Shown piece after piece: positions 21,336 through 31,247 of a DNA stretch of 64,000 bases. The position numbers and the translations under genes are program-made. Every line of letters begins with the position of its first letter. The stretch's first letter is position 1. This DNA comes from Cryoendolithus antarcticus. Lineage: Eukaryota > Ascomycota > Dothideomycetes > Cladosporiales > Cladosporiaceae. Location of the stretch: positions 744,001 through 808,000 of the forward strand of contig NAJO01000003.1 of the NCBI GenBank assembly GCA_002077065.1, written 5' to 3'. The notes under the pieces are model-generated. The model did no database searches and was not told the DNA's origin. It saw nothing but the letters and a program-made list of their open reading frames with translations.

Positions 21336-23075
21336 ATGACGGACACCCCAGCAAGCGATCGCAGCCAGCGAGAAGCAGCTATAGTCGACCAACATCTGCC
21401 AGATGGCTACTCTGCAGCACCAGAAGTGCTAGCTTCGGGCGCCGTGACTCCAGACAGCAAGCACAACCCTCAAGAAGAACAGGACTCTCTGCTGCTCCAG
21501 GGCGGCGACATTCACCGAGACATCTACCGGATCAAAGCCCGAGCAAATGCTCCAAAGCGAGCTGCTACTTTCTCGCACACGCATCGACAAGCACTGGACT
21601 CGAATGAGATTTCTGCAAGAGAGCAAGTGCAACCTGGCGGGTTTCGGCGGCAGTACTTGCAACGACAAGGGCTTCAGCGATCCATCAGCACGGTAGCCAC
21701 CCCGGTCACGAAGAGCTTTGTTGGCTTCTTGGAGCTTTACGGCAGCTTTGCCGGTGAAGACCTTGCTGACACAGACGATGATGAATCCGCCATTGACGAC
21801 GATGACGAGACCGAGTCACAGCATGAGGAACCAAACGAGCGACGGCCGTTGCTTGGTAGACGGAAGAGCTCCAAACGTATGCGAGCACAGGGCGATGCGG
21901 GTACTGTGAAGACCTTCTTCACACTTCTGAAAGCGTTCGTCGGTACTGGTATCATGTTCTTGCCCAAGGCATTCAAAAACGGCGGGATCCTGTTCTCGTC
22001 AATCACCTTGGTTATGGTCTCGATCATAACGAGCGTATGCTTTCACTTATTACTGGAAACTCGCAAACGCTACGGCGGAGGCGGCTACGGCGAGTTGGGC
22101 GAGATCGTCGTTGGACCACGATTCCGGTCACTAGTGCTCGCCTCTGTCGGACTTTCACAACTTGGCTTCGTCTGCGCTGGCATGATCTTTACGGCTGAGA
22201 ATCTGTACTCGTTCCTTCGAGCTGTCACACACCGCAGACACCTACCTCTCGATATTCCTGGCTTGATCGCCATCCAGCTGGTGGTTCTCGTACCTCTAGG
22301 ATTGATTCGTAATATCTCCAAGCTTGGAGGCGCCGCTTTATTGGCCGATCTCTTCATCATGATCGGCCTAACATACATCTGGTACTACGATATACACAGT
22401 CTCGCGAAATATGGCATCGATGAGAGTGTCCAGCTCTTCAACCCGGAGTCTTTCACCCTCACCATCGGATCTGCGATCTTCACGTTCGAAGGTATCGGCC
22501 TAATTCTACCAATTCAATCCAGCATGGCCAAGCCCGAGCACTTCAGCAAGCTACTCTATTTGATCATGTTCATCATCACATGTATCTTCACCTCCATCGG
22601 CGTGCTCTGCTACGCCACCTTTGGCGAGTTCACGAAGATCCAGATCATCTCGAACTTCCCACAGGACAGCAAGCTGGTCAATACTGTACAGTTCCTCTAC
22701 TCACTTGCGGTACTGGTCGGCGAACCAGTCCAGCTCTTCCCCGCAGTCCGCATCATTGAGACGAAGCTCTTTGGCGAGAAAGCCACTGGCAAGGCTTCAT
22801 CGACTATCAAGTGGAAGAAGAACCTGCTGCGGACGCTGATCATAAGCATGTGCGCAGTGATTGCAATCTTTGGTGCCAGTGATCTGGACAAGTTTGTGGC
22901 ACTGATTGGGTCATTCGCATGTGTGCCCTTGGTTTACATATATCCAGCAGTCTTGCACTACAAGGGCGTCGCTGAGTCGACGGCGGCAAAGTCTTTGGAC
23001 ATCGGGATGATTGTGTTGGGCATTGTGGCTATGGGATACACATCGTCTGTCACCATTGCGCAGTGGGTAAGCTGA
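21336..23075 (+). CDS. AVT-type vacuolar amino-acid transporter
   Basis: Single exon, 579 aa. The first in-frame ATG is MTDTPASD at 21336. A hydrophilic N-terminus of about 190 residues includes an acidic DTDDDESAIDDDDETES stretch and ends RRPLLGRRKSSKR. About eleven membrane segments follow, beginning FFTLLKAFVGTGIMFLPKAF, the conserved first helix of amino acid/auxin permeases (PF01490). GLNSF-free core motifs (FEGIGLILPIQ, SIGVLCYATFGE) match the AVT3/AVT4 group that exports neutral amino acids from the vacuole. The ORF ends TGG-GTAAGC-TGA, so a donor-like site overlaps the stop and a short extra 3' exon cannot be excluded. Confidence 0.9.
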   Translation: MTDTPASDRSQREAAIVDQHLPDGYSAAPEVLASGAVTPDSKHNPQEEQDSLLLQGGDIHRDIYRIKARANAPKRAATFSHTHRQALDSNEISAREQVQPGGFRRQYLQRQGLQRSISTVATPVTKSFVGFLELYGSFAGEDLADTDDDESAIDDDDETESQHEEPNERRPLLGRRKSSKRMRAQGDAGTVKTFFTLLKAFVGTGIMFLPKAFKNGGILFSSITLVMVSIITSVCFHLLLETRKRYGGGGYGELGEIVVGPRFRSLVLASVGLSQLGFVCAGMIFTAENLYSFLRAVTHRRHLPLDIPGLIAIQLVVLVPLGLIRNISKLGGAALLADLFIMIGLTYIWYYDIHSLAKYGIDESVQLFNPESFTLTIGSAIFTFEGIGLILPIQSSMAKPEHFSKLLYLIMFIITCIFTSIGVLCYATFGEFTKIQIISNFPQDSKLVNTVQFLYSLAVLVGEPVQLFPAVRIIETKLFGEKATGKASSTIKWKKNLLRTLIISMCAVIAIFGASDLDKFVALIGSFACVPLVYIYPAVLHYKGVAESTAAKSLDIGMIVLGIVAMGYTSSVTIAQWVS

Positions 23076-23265
23076 CGGTAGAGTCGCTCGAGGAGGGCTG
23101 GCGTGAGAGCGTGTCGACTGAGCTGCGTCGCATGCGATCGATCTGTACATATATTTTGAACGTCGCACTCGTGCATACTACCTACTGCTCCACCTGTCAT
23201 CCTCCACCAACGCTGCACAGCATTCATAGACCAAAGCATATGCCGACTTCAGCCGGCTGTCAGCG

Positions 23266-23278
23266 CGGAGCAAACCGG
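23266..23278. promoter_or_regulatory. CGG-N7-CGG element (candidate AcuK/AcuM site)
   Basis: CGGAGCAAACCGG matches CCGN7CCG read on the other strand. That is the site reported for the AcuK/AcuM zinc-cluster pair that activates gluconeogenic genes, including FBPase acuG, in Aspergillus nidulans. It lies 387 bp upstream of the FBPase ATG. Confidence 0.55.
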
Positions 23279-23302
23279 AAGCTCTTCTGCGGATGAAGTT
23301 CG

Positions 23303-23316
23303 CTCCACCACCCCGC
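23303..23316. promoter_or_regulatory. Two clustered CreA-like sites
   Basis: CTCCAC at 23303-23308 and CCCCGC at 23311-23316 each match the reverse complement of the carbon-repressor consensus SYGGRG, two bases apart. Paired CreA/Mig1-type sites are the functional form in glucose-repressed genes, which suits FBPase. Confidence 0.45.
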
Positions 23317-23664
23317 CAAAGCCCCTCCTCCATCGTCACTGGCCGTCTCCATACCCGTCCGGAACGACAGACCCATTATCGTGTCAACGGCTGCTTGTCT
23401 TCAAGTGCAAATGCCGCGGCTGTGCTGGGAAATACTACATAGCAGCATGTTGGTGTCGAGACCAGGTAGGTCCATGCTTTTCTGACCTCGCTGCATTACG
23501 CTCCCCTTACTATCTCTATCACACGACCAAAGCTTGAGAATCAGAAGTCGAGAGCTCCTTGTTACCGAAGTGCTCCACTACCATTCAGTGAGGGAAGGTG
23601 CTGGTGAAAGACTTGATTTGCAGATTCGTGCATTCCAACCCAGTCTTCGTCACCCGAGCCTAAG

Positions 23665-24824
23665 ATGGCTACGAACGGACACGAAGCGACTGGTGGCCCA
23701 GTGGGCTCGGAGAAGATCAACACAGACATTGTCACCTTGACAAGATTTCTCAACGAAGAGCAAACGAAGCATAAGGAGGCTACAGGTGACTTCACGTGAG
23801 CCGTGCTATCCTTCGATCTATACCACTGGCAACTGCTAATACTGTGCAGCCTCCTCTGCCACGCCCTCCAGTTCTCCTTCAAGTCGATCGCCTACTACAT
23901 CCGCCGCGCTAGCCTCATCAATCTCTCCGGCCTCGCCGGATCCTCAAACGTCACCGGCGATGACCAGAAGAAGCTGGATGTGATTGGCAACGACATCTTC
24001 ATCGCTGCAATGCGGTCGTCTGGCAGAGTGCGGGTGCTAGTCTCGGAAGAGGAGGAGGAGGCGATCGTGTTCGATGCCAAAGATGCGCGGTATGCAGTCC
24101 TCTGCGATCCTATCGATGGCTCGAGTAACCTCGATGCTGGAGTGTCAGTTGGAACAATCTTCGGGATCTTCAAGTTGCCTGAAGGAGCCAAGGGCACGAA
24201 AGAAGATCTGCTCAAGCCAGGAACAGAGCTAGTGTCGGCAGGCTTCACGATGTACGGCGCATCTGCGCAGCTTGTGCTGACCATGAAGGATGGACCCGTG
24301 AACGGCTTCACCATGGACAATGCTCTTGGAGAGTTCATCCTCACACACCCGGACATGCAGATGCCGAAGCACAGGGGTATCTACTCTGTCAATGAGGGTA
24401 ATAGCAAGTATTGGGACGAGCCTGTCAAGGAGTGGGTGGAGAGTCTCAAGCAGGCAGAGAAGCCGTACTCAGCCAGGTACATCGGAAGTATGGTTGCAGA
24501 CGCATACAGGACACTACTGTATGGGGGTATTTTCGCATACCCAGCGGACAAGAAGAGCCCCAAAGGCAAGTTGAGGATTCTGTATGAGTGCGCGCCCATG
24601 GCTATGGTGTTCGAGAACGGTATGTGCTACAGTGTTTATCCTACTGTGAATGTATGCTGACGTTATTCCTAGCTGGCGGTCAAGCCGTCAACAGTAAGAT
24701 GGCCCGCATGATGGAGGTGATACCAGAGCAGATACATGACCGGAGTGGCATCTTCATGGGCAGCTATGATGAGGTGCAGAAGGTTATTGACATTCACAAG
24801 AAGCACGGCGTGTCGGCGAAGTGA
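23665..24824 (+). CDS. FBP1: Fructose-1,6-bisphosphatase (3 exons)
   Basis: Join 23665..23795, 23850..24619 and 24673..24824, 350 aa, full family length. Introns are 54 bp (GTGAGC/TGCAG, branch CTAAT) and 53 bp (GTATGT/CCTAG). The enzyme hydrolyses fructose-1,6-bisphosphate to fructose-6-phosphate in cytosolic gluconeogenesis. Metal-site motif DPIDGSSNLDAG and active-site KLRILYECAPMA are intact, as are the N-terminal TLTRFL and the C-terminal IHDRSGIFMGS. The N-terminal 20 residues hold the regulatory, less conserved region. Promoter motifs upstream fit activation on gluconeogenic carbon and glucose repression. Confidence 0.96.
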
Positions 24825-27339
24825 GGGATCGTTGAGAGCGAGAGTAAAGTGATCGGATCTGCACATACCTGATCAACACATAGCTCACACATACTATCTC
24901 ACACGCTGAGATGCGCTGGTACGGTTCCCATTGGTTGACAATACAAAGCAACCTGTGACGGCACAAGTCAACAGCCTATTAACCTGTACCGTTCATGCTC
25001 CGAGGGCAGCAATCTAAAGCAGCTTAGCGTAATTCGGTAATGCCAAGAGTCGAAGCTCTTGAGAGTCGCATTTTCCGATCCTCGAACTTCACCTCTCCAG
25101 CAACATACAATCTTTACATCCGCAACGACGCAGACCTCCGCTCCCACGCCAGCGCGTGATGAGCAATATGGCAGATGACATGGGCTGAGGAGCCATTGCA
25201 GCTTGCTCAAGGTACGTAAGCCTTACTTCTCCACAACCTAACTTTCCTTCACGATGAAACCGCAACAACCGCAATCAAACTAGAGTCTTTGATCTCTTCG
25301 GAGAACTGAAACTGTACTTGCTACGTCAGTCTGATTGGCAATATCATATCTCGAAGCTACACGTGCATTGGGTGCCACACGGTCACTGACACGCTTTCCA
25401 GAGCAACGCGCAAGACCTCGAACGAAAGCATGGGTATCGGCTGATAGTGCTCTGCGTAAGATGAGACTCTGTGCAAGTACGTCTCCTCCCCATCCATACA
25501 CCTTCCATGTTGAATGATGATCGAAATTTTTATATACGCAAAAAAGGAATTACCGACCGAGACCTTCGGGTCGCTGGTGAGAACACGGCTAACCTGACTT
25601 CAACCTCCAATCTATTCACTGCTTTGTCTTCAAATTGAAGATCACCGACTGACGATCAGTCAACTCAGGGCGCATCACTCTGGCAATTCTCTGAAAACGA
25701 CTCATTGCAGCGGGACCACGCATTGCTTTGTTACTTCCCATCACCATACCCAAACAATCGGAACACCGCCAGCATGGCTACGACATCTTCCCTGACTAAC
25801 GAAGCGCTCTGATCTGGGGCGTTGGTGCTGGTCACCAACTTCACTACGCCTCTAAAGAACACGTCGAGGAGATCATCAAAGCCCTCAAAGCGCTTCCGCA
25901 GCTTATGAAGCCGAAGACTGGGGTGACTAAGATGGAAGCGAAGCATGGTCTTGCTGCTGTCAGATCCATCAAGAAGCCATGTGTGAAGAAGAGAAAGCAA
26001 GAGAAAGCGATTGTGCGCCCAAGGCACGCAGTCCGGGGAGGGTTGGACTACCACTCAATACCTGGACATGCAGCCTACTATGACAGAGGGTCACGCTTGG
26101 GCAACGTATGATGAGACGCCCGACTCTGAAGCACGATGAGCACGGGTAGGCCTTAGCAGGTACGTGCTATACATTCTGATTTCTTTTCGCAACCTGATGA
26201 ATTGGCACTGGGCTCCGATACCACGTGAGCAGATATGCCATTCCGTGACAGGCCTAGAAAACCTCGTCCACTGACGGCTTGCCTCGCAACCAAGATTTCG
26301 CCGCTGTGCGTCATGATCAACATGCTGACATGTAGTTCCAGAGCGCCGCGAGCCTACCCTCCTCACGCCGATCACTGCGCAGCATCTATCTTGGTAAGAT
26401 CTGCCTGTGTGACTTTCCCTTGCCCTGCCTTCCTGATGAATACTTGATGACGAGTCTTATTCGGCTTCGCCGGTGCAGACAACCTATTTATTTAACCATT
26501 CATGCCAATCTGACATGGTCTTTGCCGCTGCTTGTACTCGACAACTACTGCGCACAGTCACTGACGAGAAATACAGGGTGTCAACATTTAAGCTCACCTC
26601 GTGCTTAATCCGAACACGCTTTCGGATCACTCGTAGACTACTACTCCAGGTAAGCTACTACCATGTCCAAGTTCTCCAGTCAAAGGATGATACAACTTTT
26701 ATCTTTGACAAGCATATGTCCAAGCCTGCCTTGACCGGTTGGCTGTGACGAGAGGTGTTATCTGATTTGCGACGTCCGAACCACATGCACAGCGGAATCA
26801 CAGGCGAACTTGCTGCTGACTTCCCTTACAGAGCGAACTCGCCTACCCATCGCCACGCACACCTACGTACGTACACTAGCTGCTACAGCTTTGCAGGTAT
26901 GTCGTCTTCGGCTGCCACCTCCAATTCAGTCCTTCCGCAGAACACACAATGATGAACTCATATCATATCTCACGACGGTCGACATAGCTTATGCTTTGAT
27001 GAGATGACCCTTGACCGGGTCTTTGATTCTGACTTCACTCTCCTTCGTCATCACGATATGCACTGGCGCATGGTCACGGAGAACGGCTGACAATGATTGA
27101 AGCACCGATTCGACGATGAGCATGAAAGGAACACAGTAGCAGACAGAACGATGAATCAGAGATGACTTTAACTACAATGCCTTCTCAATTTCAGTCACTC
27201 AAACTCTCGTCATTTCGTGTCGTGTATCCAAGTACCCTCAAACAAATCAACTCGCGGCCTGAACGCCATCGCTTCCACTCATCCAGACCGTAGCGTGTAA
27301 CCCTCTCAGCGCACCTGTCATCCTTTACCAAAATGTTTA
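24825..27339. other. 2.5-kb stretch without a convincing gene
   Basis: Only short unrelated open frames occur. The longest ordered candidate is a 312-nt open frame at 25800-26111 (+), Lys-rich (KKPCVKKRKQEKA), that lacks an ATG for its first 105 nt. A 107-codon minus frame at 25731-26054 overlaps it. Neither resembles a family I know. GT...AG pairs are frequent, so a non-coding or multi-small-exon transcript is possible. Confidence 0.5.
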
Positions 27340-28098
27340 TCAACTCCCCAAACATATTCCCAGAAACGCATCCCGATCAATCCCTCCTTCGCCTCGAACA
27401 TCGAACTCCTCGATCATAGCTACCAGCTCCTCATCCTGCAGCCCTTCTCCCAACTCCCTCGCCACTCTCCTCAAATCTTCCAGCTCGATCCTGCCCTTCC
27501 CTTCTACATCAAACAGCTCAAAAGCCCGCAGTATCTCCTCCGCTGGATCCCGCACGCTGATCCGCTGCGCTGCTATTTCCACGAACGACTGCTGTGGTAG
27601 CAGTAATCGCGATGGGCCAAGGAAATGGGGCTCGCTTTGTTGCTGTACGGGCGCTTTGCCTTTGCCTGTCGGATGGAGCTCTGTGGCTGGGATACCGGTT
27701 TCCTGTAGCAAAGAGAGGATCTCGGTTTTGGGGATGTCGAAGCCTAGAGCTTTCAGGGCGACCTTGAGCTCATGGTAGTCTATGTAGCCGTCCTTATCCA
27801 GATCGAAGAGCGTGAACGCTTCGTTTATCTCATCTAGCTGATCTGGCGATAGCGCGCTCGTGGCTGATTGTTGCTGCTGCGGCGTGGGGGCCTGTTGCTG
27901 TTGTGGCCGCGAGCCTGTTCGCTGGGGTTGTTGGGTGGATGGTTGGTAAGTTTGGTGGGGAGGCTGCTGTTGTTGGGGTGGCGCGAAGGAGGGTGTGGGT
28001 TGGTAGGGTGTTGTGTTTTGTTGCGCGTAGGGTTGGCGCGTTGAGAGGTTGGAGGTGTAGGGGCGGGAGGGGAAGGGAGGGTGGGAGGAGGTTGCCAT
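27340..28098 (-). CDS. CDC31: Centrin (CDC31-like) with Gln/Pro-rich N-terminus
   Basis: Single exon, 252 aa, longer than the usual 160-170 because of a Pro/Gln-rich N-terminus of about 85 residues. The EF-hand core starts at LSPDQLDEINEAFTLFDLDKDGYIDYHELK, where DLDKDGYIDYHE is a canonical Ca-binding loop. The second hand is replaced by a Gln/Ser-containing spacer. Loops three (DVEGKGRIELED) and four (DVRGEGGIDRDA) lack acidic residues at key positions and are probably non-binding. The KALGFD, RRVARELGE and MIEEFD blocks are diagnostic for centrin. It acts at the spindle pole body and in the nuclear-pore TREX-2 complex. ATG 28098 is the first in-frame ATG. Confidence 0.87.
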   Translation of the reverse strand: MATSSHPPFPSRPYTSNLSTRQPYAQQNTTPYQPTPSFAPPQQQQPPHQTYQPSTQQPQRTGSRPQQQQAPTPQQQQSATSALSPDQLDEINEAFTLFDLDKDGYIDYHELKVALKALGFDIPKTEILSLLQETGIPATELHPTGKGKAPVQQQSEPHFLGPSRLLLPQQSFVEIAAQRISVRDPAEEILRAFELFDVEGKGRIELEDLRRVARELGEGLQDEELVAMIEEFDVRGEGGIDRDAFLGICLGS

Positions 28099-28382
28099 AA
28101 GGCGCGCAGATTTTGCAGAAGGGGGCGATGCGATGAAAGACCTGTCCAATGCGTTCTGTAGTACAATCTAGCGCTCTATGTTGAGTATGCTGATTTGTTG
28201 ATGTGCAATGTTCGAGGCACGCGTTCGGAAGGCGCGTCCTTGATTGCGCCGGCTTTACTCCGGGAATGACTTCATATGGATGATAAAGGTGAACACGGAT
28301 TCAGTTGGGGCTCAAGTGACGGACTGTACATGCCGCCTCGCTAGATCGAATGACGCTACCTCTGCTGTCCTCCAAGCTCTAC

Positions 28383-30158
28383 TCACAGATCTATCAGACT
28401 CCCTCCCTGCTGGCCCTGTTGCTGTGGCCTCATCCCGAATGGATTGCTCCCTCCTGCATAGCCAGTTTGGCTCTGGTATTGCGTGTTTGGCATCCCGGTG
28501 TACTGTCCCTGTAGTGGCTGCTGGCCCTGCTGTTGTGCCATGAAGGGGTTGTTACCCGTCTTCGCAGCCTCCAGACGTCCCATACTCCCGGCACCGGCTG
28601 AGTTGACGAAAGTAGATGGCGCAGTATGCTGCGCTGGTATGCGTAAGTCGCCGACGTTGCCGAAGGTGTCTTGACCTTCACCGGATGAGAGGAGTGCGTT
28701 GAGGCGGGCTTGATACGGGTCGACTGCTTTCGGTGGCTGTTGCTGTTGTTGCGGTTGTGCGGGCGCGGTGAAGTTCGAGATGGGGTTCGGACGGGCATTG
28801 AACTGCGAGGCAGTCTGTTGTTCTTGTAAAATTGAAAGGGTGGGTGTTCTCGATGTCGTCGATTGTTGTTGTGGGCGCTGGGTGGCGAACGGGTTGTTGC
28901 TGCCAGTTGGCTGCACCGCGAGCGGGGACTGGTTTTGGGACGTCGCCCAAGGATTGTTGGAGCCGGCTATCGCTGTGGGTTGCTCCTGAATCGGCTGTTG
29001 CTGTTGTGTTTGCTGTGCCCACGGGTTGTATGTGTTTAGCGGTTGTACGAACTGCGCTTGTGGCTGCTGCATCGCTTCAAAGCCTGTCTGCTGTGGTTGC
29101 TGGTAGCCATAGCCACCGTAGCCGTTCTGGAAGCCTGTCTGTTGAGGCTGGTTGTATGCGTTGTTGAGGAAGCCGGTCTGCTGCGACTGTTGTGGTTGCT
29201 GCTGCGGCTGCTGTACAGGGTTCCCAAACCAGTCCACGGCTGCTTGCTGTTGGTAGCCCTGATTGAACCCGGTCGGTTGCGCCGCTTGCTCTGGGGTATC
29301 GTCGAACAGTAGATTCGACTGGTTTCGGTCTTCGAGCTCTCGTTTCCGCAGCTCCTCTTCCTCACGACTGAGCTTCAGCGCCTTCTCAAGATCATCGTCT
29401 GTTTCGCCTCCGGTACTTCTTGGCTGCCTGCGAGCAGACTCCTCCGCCTCGTTCTTGCTGGCCTCCAGCGCAAGTCGCATCTCCAGGTCATTCTCGTCCT
29501 CGTTCGTCCGGGCTCGATTGCGCCTGTTCGGACGAGACGATTCACCCTCGCTGCCCATGCCAGCCATTGCGCCCATATCCTCCAGTCCAGTCACACGCGA
29601 CTTCCATGACCCGCGGTTTTGCCTCTCGGCGCGCAATCTCTCCTCATCCATGATCAGTGACGTGAGCTCTTTTGCTGACGATCGGACTGTGAATACATGT
29701 CAGCCTACTTCCTGTGAGAGAAATCTGACTTGCGACATACTGCTCGCGCCCACATCTCTACTCTCCTCGTCAAGGTATATAAATTCCCGTAGCGTCTTGA
29801 TGATATAGATGTTCTTCCTCGCCCATGTCACCACCAATTCGCTCCCCTCATGCAAGCAATAATCCAGCACTTTTAGACTTTTCAGCACGTGACGCCAGTT
29901 CTTGCCTTTGTCGTTCAGGCGTTTGTCTAGCATGTCCATTACTTCGTAGAAATCCGTGCTGCTGTTGTAGGTGATACGGGCGATGTCTGCCATCTCCGTG
30001 CCTGTAGGGCCCCAGGCATTGTTGGACGTCGCTATAACATCTCATTAGCCATGCGCGCAGTCATCGCTTTCTCTCTACATCATACCATTGCGGACCTTGA
30101 CCTGGACTGACGAGTAGCCCTTGGTCACGTTCTTGACGCTGCGCAGTACGCCCGACAT
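28383..30158 (-). CDS. ENT1: Epsin, ENTH-domain endocytic adaptor (3 exons)
   Basis: Complement of join(28383..29686, 29741..30031, 30086..30158), 555 aa; both introns are 54 bp with GTATG donors. The ENTH domain spans about residues 1-145 (VKNVTKGYSSVQVKVRNATS, WGPTGTEMADIA, WRHVLKSLKVLDYCL, KELTSLIMDEERLR) and binds PI(4,5)P2. Two ubiquitin-interacting motifs follow (DLEMRLALEASK and DLEKALKLSREEE). Next is a long Gln/Asn-rich tail with NPF-type EH-binding motifs (NNPFATQ, NNPFMAQ, SNPFGM) and a terminal clathrin box LIDL. Domain order equals yeast Ent1/Ent2. It couples ubiquitinated cargo and membrane curvature to clathrin at the plasma membrane. Confidence 0.95.
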
Positions 30159-31247
30159 CTTGCGCTGCTTTGTGTGGTTTCGGTAATGATTGTCTGGAAT
30201 TTGCGCTTAGTATTGTTCGGTCCTAGAAGGTCCAGGCAGAGCAATGTAGTTGTTCCTGTCACCGGCCCAAGATGCTCGGCGACCAAGAGCTCACTTCACT
30301 TCCACTGCGCGGGATGATGCAATGTGTGGCTGGAGCCGCAATTTATCCGCTGGTCGATGAACCTCCCTCGTTCCTTCCCACGATTCCTTGGGAGGAGACA
30401 AACAACACTCTCGTCAGTGAATAGAGACAGCACGAGAAGTCTGCAGCCAGGCTGGATCGTACATGATACGGCGAACTAACGCCGTCAAGCCAAGGCGAGC
30501 GTATTCGTCGCTTACCACGCGTGCGCGTCGTCTCCAAAGCCACTCCGCCCGCTCCGGCGCCACTGCTGCGCGATGTTGACCTTTCGACTTCACCTCATAG
30601 TTTCTCAAATGGAATCAGATACAACCACGCCGGGATCTATCGTTCGAGGCGTAATGATCTGCGCTGCCGTCATCTGAATATCACGGGTGCTCAAGAGCCC
30701 GCGACACGTTTGGAGCCGAACGTGCACCACTTCTCTTCCTCCCGATGATGCGTATGCAGGATCACTCGTCTGCTAGGGTCCTGCATGCTTTGTAGCCAGG
30801 TAAACTGTCATCCGCAAGTCAGAAAGATGCAAGTCATGCTCAACGCATTTGAAAACAACGGAATGAGCTTCGCGACTGCCCTCCTGCGAATCTTCGCAAA
30901 AGCTTGTGGCCAGTATTTGTTGTTGCAACGAGATGCTACATATGCTTCAATCTCGAGCGGAGCTATAAGCTCTGCCAGCCAAAGAACGCTCCCCCGGAAG
31001 TCAACTGCAATGCCTTCAACATGACTGGCCTCTAACAGCATCTACACTTTCCAGACCACGGGGTTTCGCGGGTCACGCACGCAAAGTGCGGAGCGCACTT
31101 CCAATATCCTCAATTTCGTCGAAGATTCTTTCCGTTGCCTCTCCCAGCGTATAAGTACCGTTCCCCAACACTTTCTGTATCTGCTCGTCTCCCCCCACTT
31201 CTTCCCCAAAACTTCTGACTTTACGATAAAGAATTTCGATCACAACC
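30159..31247. other. Divergent intergenic region, epsin / MFS transporter
   Basis: A 1.1-kb gap. A 77-codon minus ORF (30808-31041) and an overlapping plus ORF (30785-31024) exist, but neither resembles a known family and both may be chance. Confidence 0.5.

Larger units (their letters stand above)
23076..23664. other. Promoter region of the FBPase gene
   Basis: This 589-bp region lies between tandem plus-strand genes. It carries the CGG-N7-CGG element and clustered CreA-like sites annotated below; no coding sequence is recognised. Confidence 0.6.

Noticed and set aside
23039..23180. Possible extra 3' exon of the vacuolar transporter after the GTAAGC donor
   Set aside because: No acceptor gives a convincing conserved C-terminus; the ORF already has full family length.
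30808..31041. 77-codon minus ORF in the epsin/MFS gap
   Set aside because: An overlapping plus frame is equally open; no family, no splice context, probably chance.
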